A stretch of 64,000 nt of DNA from Magnolia sinica (GCF_029962835.1 NC_080583.1:1426001-1490000), one strand, 5' to 3'. Positions 36,901 through 50,629 are shown, counted from the stretch's first letter. Notes: a model not told the origin generated them from the sequence alone. Made by a program: numbers and translations.

Positions 36901-39356
36901 CATGGGTGAATAACTGAAATGCCACTTCCGAATTGGGAAAATGACACTCGTGACCTTGATAGTTTATACTCTTTAAAATAGAATGGTTCAATGCACATAT
37001 CTAGCCGACTGTTTCCCTTGCGGGACTCTGCTTGAAATTCTCGGATGGTGGGCCCCACACGCTTGAATGACCAAAATGCCCTTAATTGAATATTCGGCCG
37101 GGATAGAGTCTACCTCGCTTTTGAAATATTGGGGTCGTTTTGAGGCCCACCGCTTGAGAATGTGATGCGGGCTGCATCTAGACCAAACCAATCTCCACCG
37201 TTGGTTTTCATACTGCTGTAATTGGGCTGTTTGGGACGGCACTAGAAGGGACCCTTCAATAGGGGGCCCAGAGACAAACAGTTCAGATTAATAGACAACA
37301 TATTCATCACAAAAGGCTAAAACATTCAGTGGATAGGATCTTTCTATCTTGGGTCTTTTTGGTTCACGGGCTGTTTATAGATATCAGAGCCGTTCAAAAG
37401 ATCAGCCCCATTATGCAGATCAGGTTGATCCACTCCTTAGGTGGGCCACTCCATCAAAATCAATAGACACCCAACAATCTAACCTGCCATACAAGTGTTT
37501 CCTGGTTTTCATGACAGCTGATCTTCATATCCTGCTCTAACACCACTCTGATGTCCTACACGTGTGACATGATGGCCTTAAAAAAACACGTGTGACATAC
37601 TTATTTTAGCATGCACTGAGTTGCATTATTGCACATGCAAGGAGATTTTAGTAATTATAGCCATCAAATCAGTTTTAGGTAAAAAAAAGGATTGTAGATT
37701 GCTTTGATACTTGCTGAGGGTATTATAGGCATTTAAAAAAGTCAGGTGGTACCGGAGATTTGAGAAATACGTTCTAGACCCAATAAAATAGAAGAGTTTG
37801 CACATTTCTTTTCTAGATAGATTCCTGTGATAGTTGAGCTCCATTTTAGAAGTGGTGGTGACTCTCTAACCTTACATGCGGCATGATAGTATGTGGATCT
37901 AGGCCTTCAAATCTCACAACTAATTGCAGATGAACCATAATAATCCAAAACTTGCAAGGAAAAGATTTTGGACCATTCACTAGGTAATTTTAATATTACT
38001 TTTCATGGCCTTTAATTCGATGGTTAGGATTACTTGATAGTGTGATTTTAGATACATATACAATAGGGCCCGTTATTTGGATGGTCTGGATAGCTTTTCA
38101 TTAGTGCAACATGTGAGGAGGATCAGTCACCACCATTTTTAAAAATTTGCAGAACTAACACAGGAGTGTCCGTTCTTTTTTTAACCATTCCCTCCTCGTT
38201 GTAATCCACTCCAGCGATGCGATTTCGGGCTCAAACTTCAAATCCGACGGAGATGATAAGGTAGACTAGAGATTATCAAAATATGGTAGCGCCATCTCTT
38301 TAAGATGCACATCTATGCGTTATATAAGCAATCGATTCCGTCAATCTACCTATCATAGATTTTATATCTTTGAAAAACCGTATTTATTAAGATTTTACAG
38401 ATAAATATTTCTATTTTCTACCTTTGTTTCGAATTCCACCCATCGAATGGATAGGATCATCCGATCTATTTTTGGTCAGATTTATCTGTCATCCAGGGTA
38501 CGTGGAAGTTAATGGACGGTCCAAATGATGAATCATACTGACACGTGTACTTCAAGGAGATGGATCTATCACATTAGGCTGTACAACACCATTTCGTCTC
38601 TCAGTATAGCAGTCTCAGCCCGCCTTAAACGTCGCTGTACGGATATCCTCCGGAGTGGGACATGTAGCCTCCTTTGCCGTCCAATGAGGTGGTAGCTTTT
38701 CTTTTGTCCGCATGGCTCGGCTTTCTACGAGCCGAAGCCATTTATCTTGGCTCGGCTCTCTATGGCCTACTTACACGCGGCTCGATATTGAGGTGCACCT
38801 ATTTTCGGTGGGACCCATTGCAGATAGACCACCGGCAAAATTACATTAACCAAGACATCCTAACCAATCAATACATGTCCTGTGAAAAGATGTCTAAAAG
38901 AAAAACAGCTAATTTTTCATTGGACACTTGTATGTTTTTTACAGGTAGATGTGGTAGAATTTAATTGGACAGTACATATAGATGATTAAGTACGAACTTG
39001 ATTGAATAACATTTAAATAAATTTTATGTGGGTCCACCTCTGATAGTAGCGGCCCAATCAAATTTTGCTTATGTCACAGTGAAGGGGAGGTTGGTGTTGA
39101 AGTACTTTATCAAAAGTTAAAAAGCCCATTTCAACACTACTTTCATGGGGTTCAAGTAACTATGTGGTTTGTGTGATTGTTACCAAATGTCCCTTACCTG
39201 ATCAATGGCTCAATATCTCTACTGTGAGTGGCATCCTCGTTAATCCTAGAGGGGATTAGGTGAGGCTCGTGATACGGTACAACTGATAATTGACTCTACT
39301 TCATTTTTTTTTTTTAATTTTTAAAATTTTTTTCCCTTATATATATATACACATAT
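36901..39356. other. Intergenic upstream of the HD-Zip gene
   Basis: GTGGGCCCCACACGC near 37050 and AGGTGGGCCACTCC near 37440 are MITE-type motifs. 37900-38130 is a MITE-like piece related to 33700-33930 (GGATGGTCTGGATAGCT). 38670-38790 has CGGCTCGATATTGAGG-like GGCTCGGC repeats. No gene. Confidence 0.4.
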
Positions 39357-39901
39357 GGAAAAGGTACAATGCCCTCGACCTCACTATTAGCTCCCATGAG
39401 GTCAAGCTGTGTGGGCCCTACCGTGATGTGTGTCGACCATCAACACTGTGCATTTGATGGGTATCCTCTAAATTATGGGATATCCCAAAAATCAGCCGTA
39501 TACGGGACTCAGGTGGACCAAACCATCTAAAATCATGTGAAACACCGTTAAAACATATAAAAGTACTTGGTGGGGCCCACCTGAGTTTTGAATGCTGCTG
39601 AAACTTGGTCTGAACCCTCATGCAAGTGGGACATACATAATGGATGGGCTGGATTTGCAAACCACATCTCTGTGGGCCCAAAAAATGATTATGAATGTTT
39701 TAATGGTGCACGGCCCCCTCTCAACTTCTATATGTGGTGTGGCCCACACAAGCCACGGATTGACTTGATTGTTGAGACCTAGGCCCACGATGGAATGGTG
39801 CATCTGATTGATGGGATGGATTTTCGACACGCATCACGGTGGGGCCCACATAACTCGACCTCATGGGATGTTATCATGAGCTCGAGCACATAGTACCTTT
39901 T

Positions 39902-39903
<2 letters not shown>
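39357..39903 (+). mobile_element. Terminal-inverted-repeat MITE, copy 3
   Basis: It starts GGAAAAGGTACAATGCCCTC and ends CACATAGTACCTTTTCC. It shares the whole interior with the copies in the HD-Zip intron (CAACACTGTGCATTTGATGGG, AATGCTGCTGAAACTTGGT, CACGGATTGACTTGATT). Its right end runs directly into a (TA)n tract of about 62 bases. Confidence 0.88.

Positions 39904-39966
<63 letters not shown>
39904..39966. repeat. (TA)n microsatellite
   Basis: Uninterrupted TA run starting at the right end of MITE copy 3. Confidence 0.97.
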
Positions 39967-39967
<1 letters not shown>

Positions 39968-41150
39968 CACAGATACAAAATACATATATCAACATGGTCT
40001 TGCCATCTTTAGTGAATCTGGGTCTCACCTGAACCGCCATCCTTTCATCCCTGAGTCATGGTAAGGCCCACCCGTAATATGCATGTGGAATGCAAGAGAG
40101 GATTAGGTGGGGCTCCTCAGATCCACTCAGGTGGGTGGGGCCCTTGATCGTGAGGCCCATTGTGATATATTTGACTAGATCCATGCCGTTCATCCATATT
40201 GAAAGCTTATTTAGGGCATGATCTAAAAAATGAAGCAGATCCAAACTCAGGTATACTTTAATACAAGAAATAGTGGTTATCATCAATTAAAATCTCTCGT
40301 GGGTGTATGCACCCCACCTCAGGTTGATAAGCTTAATGAAGATTGAAAGTAAACCCTAATCTATATCATTAACCATAAGGTAAATTCAAATTTAAACTTT
40401 AGAAACTTTAAAACTCTAGGAACTAGCCCTAAAACTATTTAACCCAGTCACAATAATCTAACAAAACCCTAAATCCCATCCTAAACCCAAACTTTAGAAA
40501 AAACTTAACCTTTAAAGTTAACCCTTGGGTCAACCCACTAAGCTAACTCACTCAGTTATCCCAGATGGTCTACTTAGCCAACTCACCTCGTCAAACCAAG
40601 TTCGTAAACCCATTTTAACTTAAATCGGAGCCTTGGATCATACTATCCACATGTACAAGAGGCATATAACCTACTTAGTCAACTCACCTTAAGTCGACAC
40701 ACTTTGTACTAAATTGACTCAAAAGTATCCGCTGAGACTTACGGATTTAATGGACCTTGCCTAACAAAAAATTATTAATTACTTCATATTTTCTCACTTG
40801 CATTGCATATATTCATATGTGGGAATTAAATCCTAATCCTAATGAACACTTAAATAATGTAAAGTAGAAACTATACATTTGTATAGGTTGAGTGGGCGAC
40901 TACTACCTTCATTCTTTATTACTGTGGTACTTTGCTCGGTATCTTTTATTGCAAAACTAAAGAGTCATTTGAGAACAAAAATAAATTACCAATCGACCTC
41001 TCTCCTAATGTTTCTATTAGGTATACTCAGCTATAAAGAAGAAAAAAATTAGAATGTACCTACTCCAGTCAATCATTACACAAAGCCCTTAAAAAAGATA
41101 ACCCATAGAAAAGCTACCTTGAGTCCATACTAACTTCGAACTCAGCATCC
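39967..41150. other. Intergenic with one MITE
   Basis: 40060-40290 carries GTGGGCC-type arms (GGTGGGTGGGGCCCTTGATC, GATTTATTCAT-like ends eroded; ATGAAGCAGATCCAAACTCA). 40330-41140 is AT-rich with ACCCTAAA-like stretches and nothing recognised. Confidence 0.4.
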
Positions 41151-42380
41151 ACGGTAGAAGTTTTGGATCAAGCTGATATTTGTGTAGTCTCTTCGTCTAG
41201 ATCTCTATGGCTTAATCAACAGGTTGGATGGCAAATAAACATTCCGATGGCCTCATGAAGATTTTAATTGTGGGAAGTCAATCACAACCAGTATGCTCTA
41301 CTTAAATTTGGTTTGGCTTAATTTTTTGCATCATATCTTAAAATGAGCTTTCAAAGCGGTTGGACGGTGTGGATCTAAGGCACATAAATTACTGTGAGCC
41401 CCACGGTCAAGGGTCCCACCCACCTCCATGGACCAGGGTCTCACCCAATCTGCTCCCATATAATCCAAACCGTACATCTGTTCAAGTGTCCTTTTGCCCA
41501 CCGTACCTCTCGAGAATCATCCCTATCCAAACCACCCGTGGGACATCACACGTGCAACAATGTCTTATATATTCACTTGCTGTACCCAACTTCAGCTCGG
41601 GAATATCTTAAAGCTGACGTGTATCATTCTGATTGGACACACCTGATGACAGGGTAAGATGACATAAAGACAATGGACCCCACGTTGCATCTGAAAATGT
41701 CAACCGTACATCTAATGTCTCCCATAATTTCCGTTGGTGTGGCCCACCTGAGTTATAGATCAGATTGATTTTTTGGATATAGGCGAAGCACGGGGCATAT
41801 AATGGCTAGGTTGGTTGGTTGGCAATCACACATCATGGTGGGCCACACATAGCTCAAACGTAGACTTAAATGATCGTTCCCTTGTGTTATTTGGGCAATG
41901 GTCCAACCATAGTGGATAAAATTACAGCTATGATTATCACCCATTACGCCACGTGTATGGCTGAGATGAGAATCAATGAAGATGGCCCACCACACCACTT
42001 TCCAAAAACAGCCGGTCAGAACCGAGCCACGACTGGTGGTCAGCTGGGGTTTTTAAAAAAAAGGAATAGTGTAAAATGATACCCTCCCACGAACAGAAAC
42101 GCACATGGGCCAGACACCTGTAGCTTTACACGCGTCCAGATCTCATAGGGGGGGGACCACAGGCCCCGTCCTTCCACGTGGCAGTATATGATAGATGTTG
42201 ATGCGCCCGACCATTGCCCTCCAATCACGCGAGAGTAAGAATAGCTAACGGCTTAGCTGGAAATGGAAAGGCGTCTCTGATGAGATAACCTGTGCTTTTG
42301 TCACCATACTAGTAAGGTATGTTTTTTCATTGTATTTGGATGATTTTAGAAGCTGGCCTTTCCTTTGATCAGTAACACAT
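41151..42380. repeat. MITE fragments
   Basis: 41150-41430 is the right half of a GTGGGCC MITE (AGTTTTGGATCAAGCTGATA ... GAGCCCCACGGTC). 41650-41850 is a second (GGACCCCACGTTGC ... CACATCATGGTGGGCCACAC). 42060-42240 has GGGGGGGACCACAGGCCCCG and no gene. Confidence 0.5.
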
Positions 42381-43330
42381 TTCCTGGAAATGGAATCGCT
42401 GTCTTTTTATATCCCATGTTTATCTTCTCCTCCCACCCCTTCTATCCACCGATTTATACTCCAACCTGAGGATATGCATCGTTGGTGTGGTCTGGTTATG
42501 AATTTGTGCAAGTGGACCCATGGTTTAATGATCCAAACCACTGGTTTGGTGGGACCTCATGAATGGACCATGACCCAATTTTTATTTTTTTATTTTTTAT
42601 TTTTTATTTTTTTAATTTCCAGGGAAAATCCTGTCCTTTGGATATGTTTGCACCTACAAATTGATGATGGAGTACTTTTAAGCAGATTGGGCCACTGGTG
42701 TATGATAAGCATGGAAGCAATTGGATAGCTTACTTAGTAAACTATGTGGGGTCCACTATGATGTATGTGTCTTATCCACCTTGTCCATTCATTTTTTCAG
42801 ATCATTTAAGTTCATGAACCTAAAATTGAAACATATCCAAAGCTCAAGTTTACTACATCATATGAAAAGGTTAGGTGACAAAGATATATCACTGTGGGCT
42901 CCTAGGAAGGTTTCCCTTCAACTATGTCTTAGTGACCTAATGAAAAGGTTGGGCAACAAAGAAACATCACTGTGGGCCCTAGGAAGGTTTCAACGGTGGA
43001 TGTCATTATCTCTACTGTTTTGTGTGATGTGGTCCACTTGAGATTTAGATATGCTTCATTTTGGAATCATGCCCTAAAATGATACGGAAAAAACGGATGG
43101 ACAGCATGGATAAGAAACAAACATCCACAGTAGGCCTCACAGAGTTTACTCGGTATGCTTAAGGGGACAATCTGCTTCCCCAAACCACCGGTTTGATGGG
43201 ACCCCATGAATGGGCCATGACCCAAAAAAAATACTGGGGAAATCCTGTCCTTTGGATCTGTTTGTGCCCACAAATGAATGATGGAGGAGCACTTTTAAGC
43301 AGATTGATGCAGTGACGTATGAGAAGCACT
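42381..43330. repeat. Two nested GTGGGCC-type MITEs and duplicated flank
   Basis: 42745-43130 has TATGTGGGGTCCACTATGATG ends reduced to GTGGGGTCCACTATGATG at left and CATGGATAAGAAACAAACAT at right. An internal duplication is seen (AAAAGGTTAGGTGACAAAG at 42863, AAAAGGTTGGGCAACAAAG at 42943). The outer blocks TGGTTTGGTGGGACCTCATG (42540) and CCGGTTTGATGGGACCCCAT (43190, inverted context) plus AGTACTTTTAAGCAGATTGG (42672) and AGCACTTTTAAGCAGATTG (43290) show a second duplicated layer. Confidence 0.5.
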
Positions 43331-45930
43331 AGTTAGCAGAGATTGCTTATAGGGGTATCAATGGGCCAGACAAAGCCCAACAAATTGATTGAATGTTTCT
43401 AATCCATCCATTCATAAAGTGGGCCACATATGCATAAAGAAATCAACACTTAAATTGCCCAAAAAATTGACCTATTTCCCTTATGAATGTCCTAATCCCT
43501 CTGTTGATCAAGTGGGCCACACATGCACAAAGAAATTGTTAATTAAAAAAATAATAATTGGAAACGAACGGTATACACGCAACATTCATGTGTCATCTAA
43601 TGGAGGATTGAACAAATGTACGTACGAACTCAGGCTTGATCCAGGCCATTAATGTGAAGCTCAATCCCATCCAGGTGGGCCACCAGCTCCAATACATCAC
43701 AACTATATCTTTGATGTAGACTCTTCAAGATAAGAAGCAATTGATGAGGGGGGGTTTCTAATTGGAGTTTGTTTCTACATCAGGATTAAAGCTGTTGGCT
43801 TTTACCCCACATTTGTCCACTTTGGTGGAAATGGAGAAAGGAGCTTCCCACTGCGAACTGCTATTTTGTGCCCTCAAGTCGTGTAACATAAACGAACCAC
43901 ACCTTTTTATAATGATCCGAACCGTTGATTGGCCACTTATCAAAAAGCACTTCAATTGAGTAATCCTCACCATCTATTAGAGGAACCTTATCTCAATGAA
44001 TGTGACCTATTGATATAGATGGGCTGTGTATTTGGATGGTGTGTGCTTTAGTTCATGGCCCTGCCTGGTAGGGGCAGGGCTTGGCCCCACAACTTGGTTC
44101 ACGGCAATGATGATGGCTTGGTTCAGTGCATTGGCCTAATTCAATCATTAAGTGGGCCATTATTATAATAGTTTAAAGATACTTGTAAGTGATTTTATCT
44201 TGTGTATGTAGTTTAAAGACAACTGTTAGATATAGGGTCATCTTTGAATGATCGAAACTGTTTATAAGTAAGATTTATTATGGGTGGAGAATGGTCCAGA
44301 AAATAAATTTTTATTAGACTTTTCTTAACTCTTTTTCTTACACAGCCCACTAATCAGTCTAGGCTTTTTAATCCTGTTATGGGTAAGCCAAATTAATTCA
44401 TTGCTCGAGAAGCGTAACCGATTACAAGAAAAATGTCTCAAAACTAAACTAACTAAGAGTATCAAGAACCGGTATGGCACAGAGCTTGAAAGATATAATA
44501 AGTGACTATCTCGATGAAAGGATGGGCAATAAGCCAACCCCGACCTGAGCTGCTTAAGGGCATAGCTCAGTGGGAGGAATCAACTCCTGATCTGATTAAA
44601 TCGACAACGACCAAGAGGTAGGGATGCGAAACCTGAAGAGAATTCTGCCTCGAACTAAGAAAGAAAAGATTCAGCACGATCTTACCCAATGATCATGCTG
44701 ACTGAAGTGGTCTCGTCTATTTTTTCGAAAGAATATTCCCATCCAAATAAGATAATCCAACGAATTCAGCAGATCCCATGAGAATTCGCAGGTCTCAACA
44801 CTACCTAAGGTCCATATAAGTACCCCCATTGCAATTGAAAGAAGATAAGAAATAAAACCGAAGTTCAAACCTTTTAATCCGAGCTTACTTACCTGACTTA
44901 GGCATCAAAGGATATACAACCGTCATCAGCTCCCTCTATTGTCTACATCTTTCTATTTCTATGCAAGTCTATTGGTGGGCTCACCTCTGCAATTGATCAC
45001 ATTTGTTCAATCAGATTCTGACGACAACCAACCCCATTAGATCTACACCTTCTAAATTGTGGGTCACACTGTGGGCAGACCATCTCTTAAAATCACATTG
45101 ACCAAGCAATCTTAACCACTTGACTTTAAAGTGGATGATTAAAAGCAAAACAAAGAACAGTCCAAATTCATAGGGAAAATAAAATAAAATCAAATGATTA
45201 ATATTATCTTCTTAAGTATAATTTATTGGTCATCGATTTAAGTGGTCTAAATTACCGTGCAACCATGCCATGTGTACGGGTACGGCTGAGGAGTTACCAC
45301 CATTTTTTAAATGATGCAAAACTAACATAAGCGTCTAATCCTAATCTACGTGGAAAGAGGAGTTGGAAAACATGTGCCCTTTCCCTTTTCATTGGATTGC
45401 ATTCACATGCTTAAGATTTCTTCATATACTTAATCTACCTACATTATCTTAATTTAAGCTTTTCAATCCAAAGTAAGTATAGCTTTTCCCGACAACCCTC
45501 ACCCTTGTTTCCAAATTCCCATCTTTCTCATCTATGATGAACGGCTCCCAGGTATTTATACGGTGGTCGGACATAGAGATTGTACAGTGAGTTCTGGCTT
45601 TTAATTTGCACAAATGGACCCCATGGTTCGTTAATCCGAAACGTTGATTTGATGGGACCTACTAAGGATGGCCCTCAGCCGTTTATTAGTAGAATTTGGA
45701 CTGGTGACCATTTCATTATTAATGATCCATGTAATAGCGGTTAGAAACGTTCAATCAGTATGATTTTTATAATATGGTCCTTAAAACTGGGCCCACAACG
45801 TGGACCACTCGAGCATAACAAGAATTTGGAGATGAATAAAATAGAGTTTTTTTTTTTTTTTTCCGTATGCTGGAAATCAACAAATTAGAGTTTTTTTTAA
45901 TTTCCTTGAGTATCACTCACTTAATATTCT
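43331..45930. other. Intergenic, no gene recognised
   Basis: Scattered AAGTGGGCCACATATGC-like fragments (43418, 43510), a T-run (45847-45862), and a GCATAGCTCAGTGGGAGG tRNA-like phrase (44560) without a foldable partner. Short ORFs have no recognisable product. Confidence 0.4.
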
Positions 45931-46240
45931 ATGATGATGGGAAGGTTTAAAAATGGAGACATATGGCCCTTCTCATTCTAACCAAACATCCCAAAACTCA
46001 GGTGGGCCACACACGACAAGAGATAATGTAAAATCATGCATAAAACCTCTGAGTTCACACGTAATGGCCCACCTGAGTTTTGGATCAGGTTGATTTTCTA
46101 AGTTTGTTCATCATGGTGAGGTGCAATTGATGAACGGATTGGATGGAAAATGAATACGACGGTGGGCCCCAACACAAACCTATTGTTTGCATTTCCTTCT
46201 CATTGTTGACTGTGGTGTGGTCCACCTCAGTTCTTATGAG
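45931..46240. mobile_element. Palindromic GTGGGCC-type MITE
   Basis: AACTCAGGTGGGCCACACAC (45995) is mirrored by TAATGGCCCACCTGAGTTTT (46061). The outer CGGTGGGCCCCAACAC at 46161 continues the family pattern. Confidence 0.5.
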
Positions 46241-46439
46241 GATGGTGCTTGGCCCCACTTTTACCATGTAAAAACTAAGACTACTGTACAATAAGAACGT
46301 GTTAGGGAACACGAGCAGGTGCATGGTGACCGCACCATGCAGCACGTGCCAATGAAGCGTGAGAGATCCAGACCTTTAATCAAATAAGGCACATTGAGTG
46401 CATTTACATCAAATCATACTACCCTCAAAGTCAGGCTAA

Positions 46440-46980
46440 TCCCATCGTGTGGGCCACACAATAGTACGCACTTTCCTCTATGCCCACGACCCATTAATGC
46501 TCTACCATAATGCGATGGATGATACGCGGGCACCCAGAGACTGTACACGTGGCATACAGTGCTTCAAATTGAATTCTACAAATCATGGGTCCCAGACTGT
46601 AGAGTGTATATGCCATCCACGATCCAAACCGTTGGTTAGGTCTGACTCAAAACATGGACGAAGAGAAAATACGAAATTCTGCCTGACCCAAAACTTCAAG
46701 ACTCAGATGGGCCGCACCATGTGAATTTAGAGGTTATACGATTTTATATTATTTCCTATGGTGTGGCCCACCTGAGTCTTGGATCAGTCTAATTTTTGGT
46801 CAGTACGGTGAACATGAGAGGAAGGTGTGAATTTAGAGGTAATTCGCATGATTTTATATTGTTCCCTGTGGTGTGGCCCACTTGAATTTTGGAATGGTCT
46901 GATTTTTGGTCTGCACATTGAATATAATGGTCTCACTTGATGGATAGAGTGGATGTCACACTTCCGGATCTACAGATATT
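46440..46980. repeat. MITE with ~110-bp tandem duplication
   Basis: GATTTTATATTATTTCCTAT with GGTGTGGCCCACCTGAG at 46740 and GATTTTATATTGTTCCCTGT with GGTGTGGCCCACTTGAA at 46852 are two copies of one unit, each followed by TTTTTGGTC. Left arm GGGCCACACAATAGTACGC at 46451. Confidence 0.55.
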
Positions 46981-47110
46981 TAGTCTTCCTATTCATGGAA
47001 AGAAAAGAAAAGGAAAGGAAATACCATTTCTTGATAAAAATAATTTTCTATTGCTTGTGAATGTTTTTTATTTTTTTATTTTTCTAATTAGTGAAAAATA
47101 CTATTTCTTA

Positions 47111-47114
<4 letters not shown>

Positions 47115-47158
<44 letters not shown>
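47115..47158. repeat. (TA)n microsatellite
   Basis: About 22 TA units in AT-rich sequence. Confidence 0.97.
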
Positions 47159-47163
<5 letters not shown>

Positions 47164-47239
47164 ATCAATAAGTTTATTTTTCCACTAAATAAACGCACTT
47201 TCTTACAATTGAAGGGAAATAAATATCTCAATAGATAAA

Positions 47240-47780
47240 TGCTACTGCCCATCTCCAATTGCCTCACATGTGTCACATATTCAAATATTCTACTGTACAT
47301 CTCCTATTTTATCACACATGTGTCAATGTGCCACATGTGCCACCATCCATCTTCATTTGAGCCCCACATAAACGAAGTACTTCAAATGTGCTACATCTGC
47401 CAACTTTCCATTGTTCATATAATTCCGTTGTGTCGGAGGTATGCGGCCATCCATCTTCACTTGGGCCTCACATGTGCCTAATTATGTGCCAGCTTTCCAT
47501 TGTCCATCCTCTGTCGCGTCGCACATGTGCCACCATACTTTTCTTCTTTTTTTTTTATCGCGCCCAACATGTGTCACCGTCACATGTGCTGTTGTCCATC
47601 TTAAATTGCTCTAAATATATTACATGTGTCAATATACACATGTGCCACATTCTACCTTCAAGCATCCACATGTGTCAAATATGCTAATGTGTTGCTTGTG
47701 TCACATTTGCTATCCTGTAACTTCAAACACCTGTGATGCGTCAAGCTTAATCACCTACAACTGCTGTTGTCCATCTTGGA
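47240..47780. repeat. CACATGTG-rich degenerate minisatellite
   Basis: About ten ACATGTG palindromes in 420 bases (about 47268 to 47676), often continuing GCCACCATCCATCTTCA or GTCAAT. The spacing is irregular (10-130 bases). No coding sense; CATGTG is also a bHLH/NAC core site. Confidence 0.6.
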
Positions 47781-47894
47781 GCGTTCCATATATGGCTGGT
47801 GTTAAATAACTACTTCGGAAAATAAATTTTTTAAGAAATAATGTTTCCCTTCCCCAGCATTCCACAAATCCACACAAGCACTTAAAGAATTTGT

Positions 47895-48099
47895 TATTTA
47901 ATTATGTATTTAAAACTTAAATTTGTTTATTAATTTACGATAAATATTTTTCAATATTCCTTGAGGAATTGAATTTAACCAAATAGTGCCTCCAATTTTT
48001 ATTTAATTATGTATTTAAAATTTAAAATTATTTATTAATTTACAATAAACATTTTTCAATATTCTTCAAGGAATTGAATTAAACCCAATAGTGCCTCCA
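47895..48099. repeat. Two-unit tandem repeat, ~103 bp
   Basis: Unit 1 TATTTAATTATGTATTTAAA ... AATAGTGCCTCCAA; unit 2 ATTTAATTATGTATTTAAAA ... AATAGTGCCTCCAG, differing at about ten sites. Confidence 0.8.
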
Positions 48100-48456
48100 G
48101 TGACCGGTATTCCAAGGAAATTCCTTTTAAAAGGAGAAATTATGTTATTATCCTCCTTTGCTTTTCCTTTCTAACAAAGTGGAAAATCGAAAGTTGTGAG
48201 GCATGGGGCATGCATCTCGCATCCGACTCAACCTAACTAACAGATGCACACCAACATTGTTATTAGATGAACTAAAAATATGGCATATCCAATAAGGTGG
48301 ACCAATCTATAAAAAATAATGTACACCATTCAAAATGTCTCAATTCAAGTATATCCCATTTGATGATATGTACTTCATGTTATCACCATGGTTTAATGGG
48401 TTGGATGTTATATGCATACCATGTAGGCCCCACATTGAGTCGGTTTTCTTCTTATC

Positions 48457-48500
48457 CTTCCTCTTCTTCTTCTTCTTCTTCTTCTTCTTCTTCTTTTTTC
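48457..48500. repeat. (TTC)n microsatellite
   Basis: About 13 TTC/CTT units beside a CATGTAGGCCCCACATTG MITE end. Confidence 0.95.
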
Positions 48501-48559
48501 CCAGAGTTGGGAATGTGGAATTGCTTGTCCAGTTAGTTCATTTAAATGACGATCTTAAG

Positions 48560-50085
48560 AGTTGAAGGGTGCCTGAATCCGGTCAGAAAATGATAGATAA
48601 TAGATAGATGTATAGAGAAATTTCAACAAACAAACTATCAACAACAACTTGCAATATTGACATCCTTTATTAATAAATAATAAATCTTAGAAGATCCATG
48701 GAGGTATTAATCCCAGAAATAATGATAGTAACTCATCAAAGAGACACAACCAATAAAAGTATTATAGAAAGGCAGAGTACATACACACAAAAAGGACTGG
48801 ACCTATAGGTCAAAACTCATCATGGTATCATATTACCTGCACAAACTAAACCACTGAAATTGCAGATCTGTGGAAAATGGAGGATATCATAACTTCATGT
48901 ATGGGCTTGCAAATATGCCGACGGAGATTTAAGCACCAATCGTTAACAAGAAATGCACCACACTCCACAGCCCACAATCAACTCAAAAGTGAGAAATTGA
49001 TTCTTGTAGCCTTCAAACCAATGCATCATAACCAGGCCAAGCATAATTGGATCGCTGATCCTTCTGGCGTGTGGTACGCTACTTCCTCCAATATGTGGCG
49101 TGCTGCTGCAGATACGAATAGGATCATTTGTGTCAGTCCAGTGCACTGAGTATATGATTGATGAATGTTATTATTACTGACACATACATAGCATGCTGCC
49201 ACTGCACAATATAAAGATCTACATCCTAGCTATAAATTTACATTAAAATTTAAGCAACAAAAAGAGCATAGAACCATAACTTCAAGTCAGTAAAAATCAC
49301 AATCTGGAATGAGAATGACCCATAGTCTCGATAGAGTGATTCTGAACGAAAACGTAGGGGAATTGGTGATTTTGGTAACATTGAACCAGGTACCAGGCTA
49401 CTGTCATCATTCCAGGAATGTCCAATTACTCAAAAGTACAGACACTCATCTCATGTTATTTTCAAAATATTCAGAAAGATGGATCATGCACTGATTATTG
49501 TGCCATCTTATGTAAAAGATGAGGGGAAAAAAAATAAATCCAAAAACAAAAAAAACTCAAAAAGAAAGCTGTGTTTTGCAAAGTTGTGGCTGCGCCCTCT
49601 TTTGTGAGAACAACTGCCACTACATCCGTCTCCAAAATACATGTATGCATCATCTTAAGCCCATATGGGTGATTGGATTGAGAAAATGCTCTGGAAATGA
49701 ATTCCATTTCCATGGAAATTGAGTTTGCCGCTGCTCGTGTAAGAAAGTAACTATGGAAATTGATTTCCATTTCCAAGGTTTTACTAAAAAAAACATGGAT
49801 ATCAATGTCTCCCAAAAACATGTTCAATGCTGACTTCCAAGGTCATGAGAGAAGGATCTTGTCCTTTGACTGTTAACATTTTAAAATTTCTATGAAAAAC
49901 TGCACTCAAAACCAAACAATAGATTTATTGTGGGATTCCACAGTTTTCCATTAGCAAAAGATTCCATAGGGTTTTTCCATGTCCACATTTTGGATTCTAT
50001 CTATCCAAATCAACTGTTCGATTCCATCTAGAGTGCTAAACTGTCCACTCATTTTTGCTTCAGGAGGTAAGATACTAAGATGGGA
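48560..50085. other. Intergenic, no recognised gene
   Basis: Mostly single-copy looking sequence. Small ORFs on both strands at 48877-49149 and 49495-49827 lack known motifs. GGAATTTCCATGGAAATT-like palindromes occur at 49695-49775. Confidence 0.4.
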
Positions 50086-50268
50086 TCAAACCTGGGATGG
50101 TTGATAACAGGAAGGCCGAAATAAGTGTTTGACCCGTATCTGTCCACACAGCAGCTCTCTTACTGTGCAGTCATCAGAAGCCAATGCATCGATGTAGGAG
50201 ATTAAACTACGGCAACATCCATATTTAGGAGAAGCCATCCGTAACACTCCGATAAATGGTAAACTCAT
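50086..50268 (-). other. Unrecognised exon-like ORF
   Basis: A 60-codon ATG ORF (MSLPFIGVLRMASPKYGC, then SYIDALASDDCTVRELLCGQ) ends just before a CAG|GTTTGA donor-like site. Composition looks protein-like (mixed, no low complexity), but no family was recognised and no partner exons were found. Confidence 0.2.
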
Positions 50269-50629
50269 TGATAATCCTCCGTATGCATTTTTCCGGTCGC
50301 AACTAAAGCTGGCAACCAGCCAGATGGGCTATCCCAGCTAGATATAGGTTGGTTCATAAAATGGGTCCATGGATTGGGTTGATGTGGGATTTTGAGGTGA
50401 TTAATGGATGGATTGAGCTCGGACATAGGTTTTCCAAAAGGACTAGCCGAGGTTAAGAACAGGTACATTTGTGACTTCAATGGGTGAGCTTAGTCTTGAA
50501 ATCAAAGGCCACTAAATGTGTCGGGCTGGCTATGGCCGAGCCAGATTTTTTCAGCCCAATAAAAAATGGGGTTGTTGAAATCTTGCCTGGCCCATTTTTG
50601 CACAAAGTCACCTATGTGGTTTACATCAA

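Noticed and set aside
44560-44600. tRNA-like phrase GCATAGCTCAGTGGGAGG
   Set aside because: No B box at the right distance and no cloverleaf; chance or old SINE/LTR debris.
48877-49149. 90-aa plus-strand ORF
   Set aside because: No recognisable family, no splice or leader context; overlapping antisense ORF of similar length.
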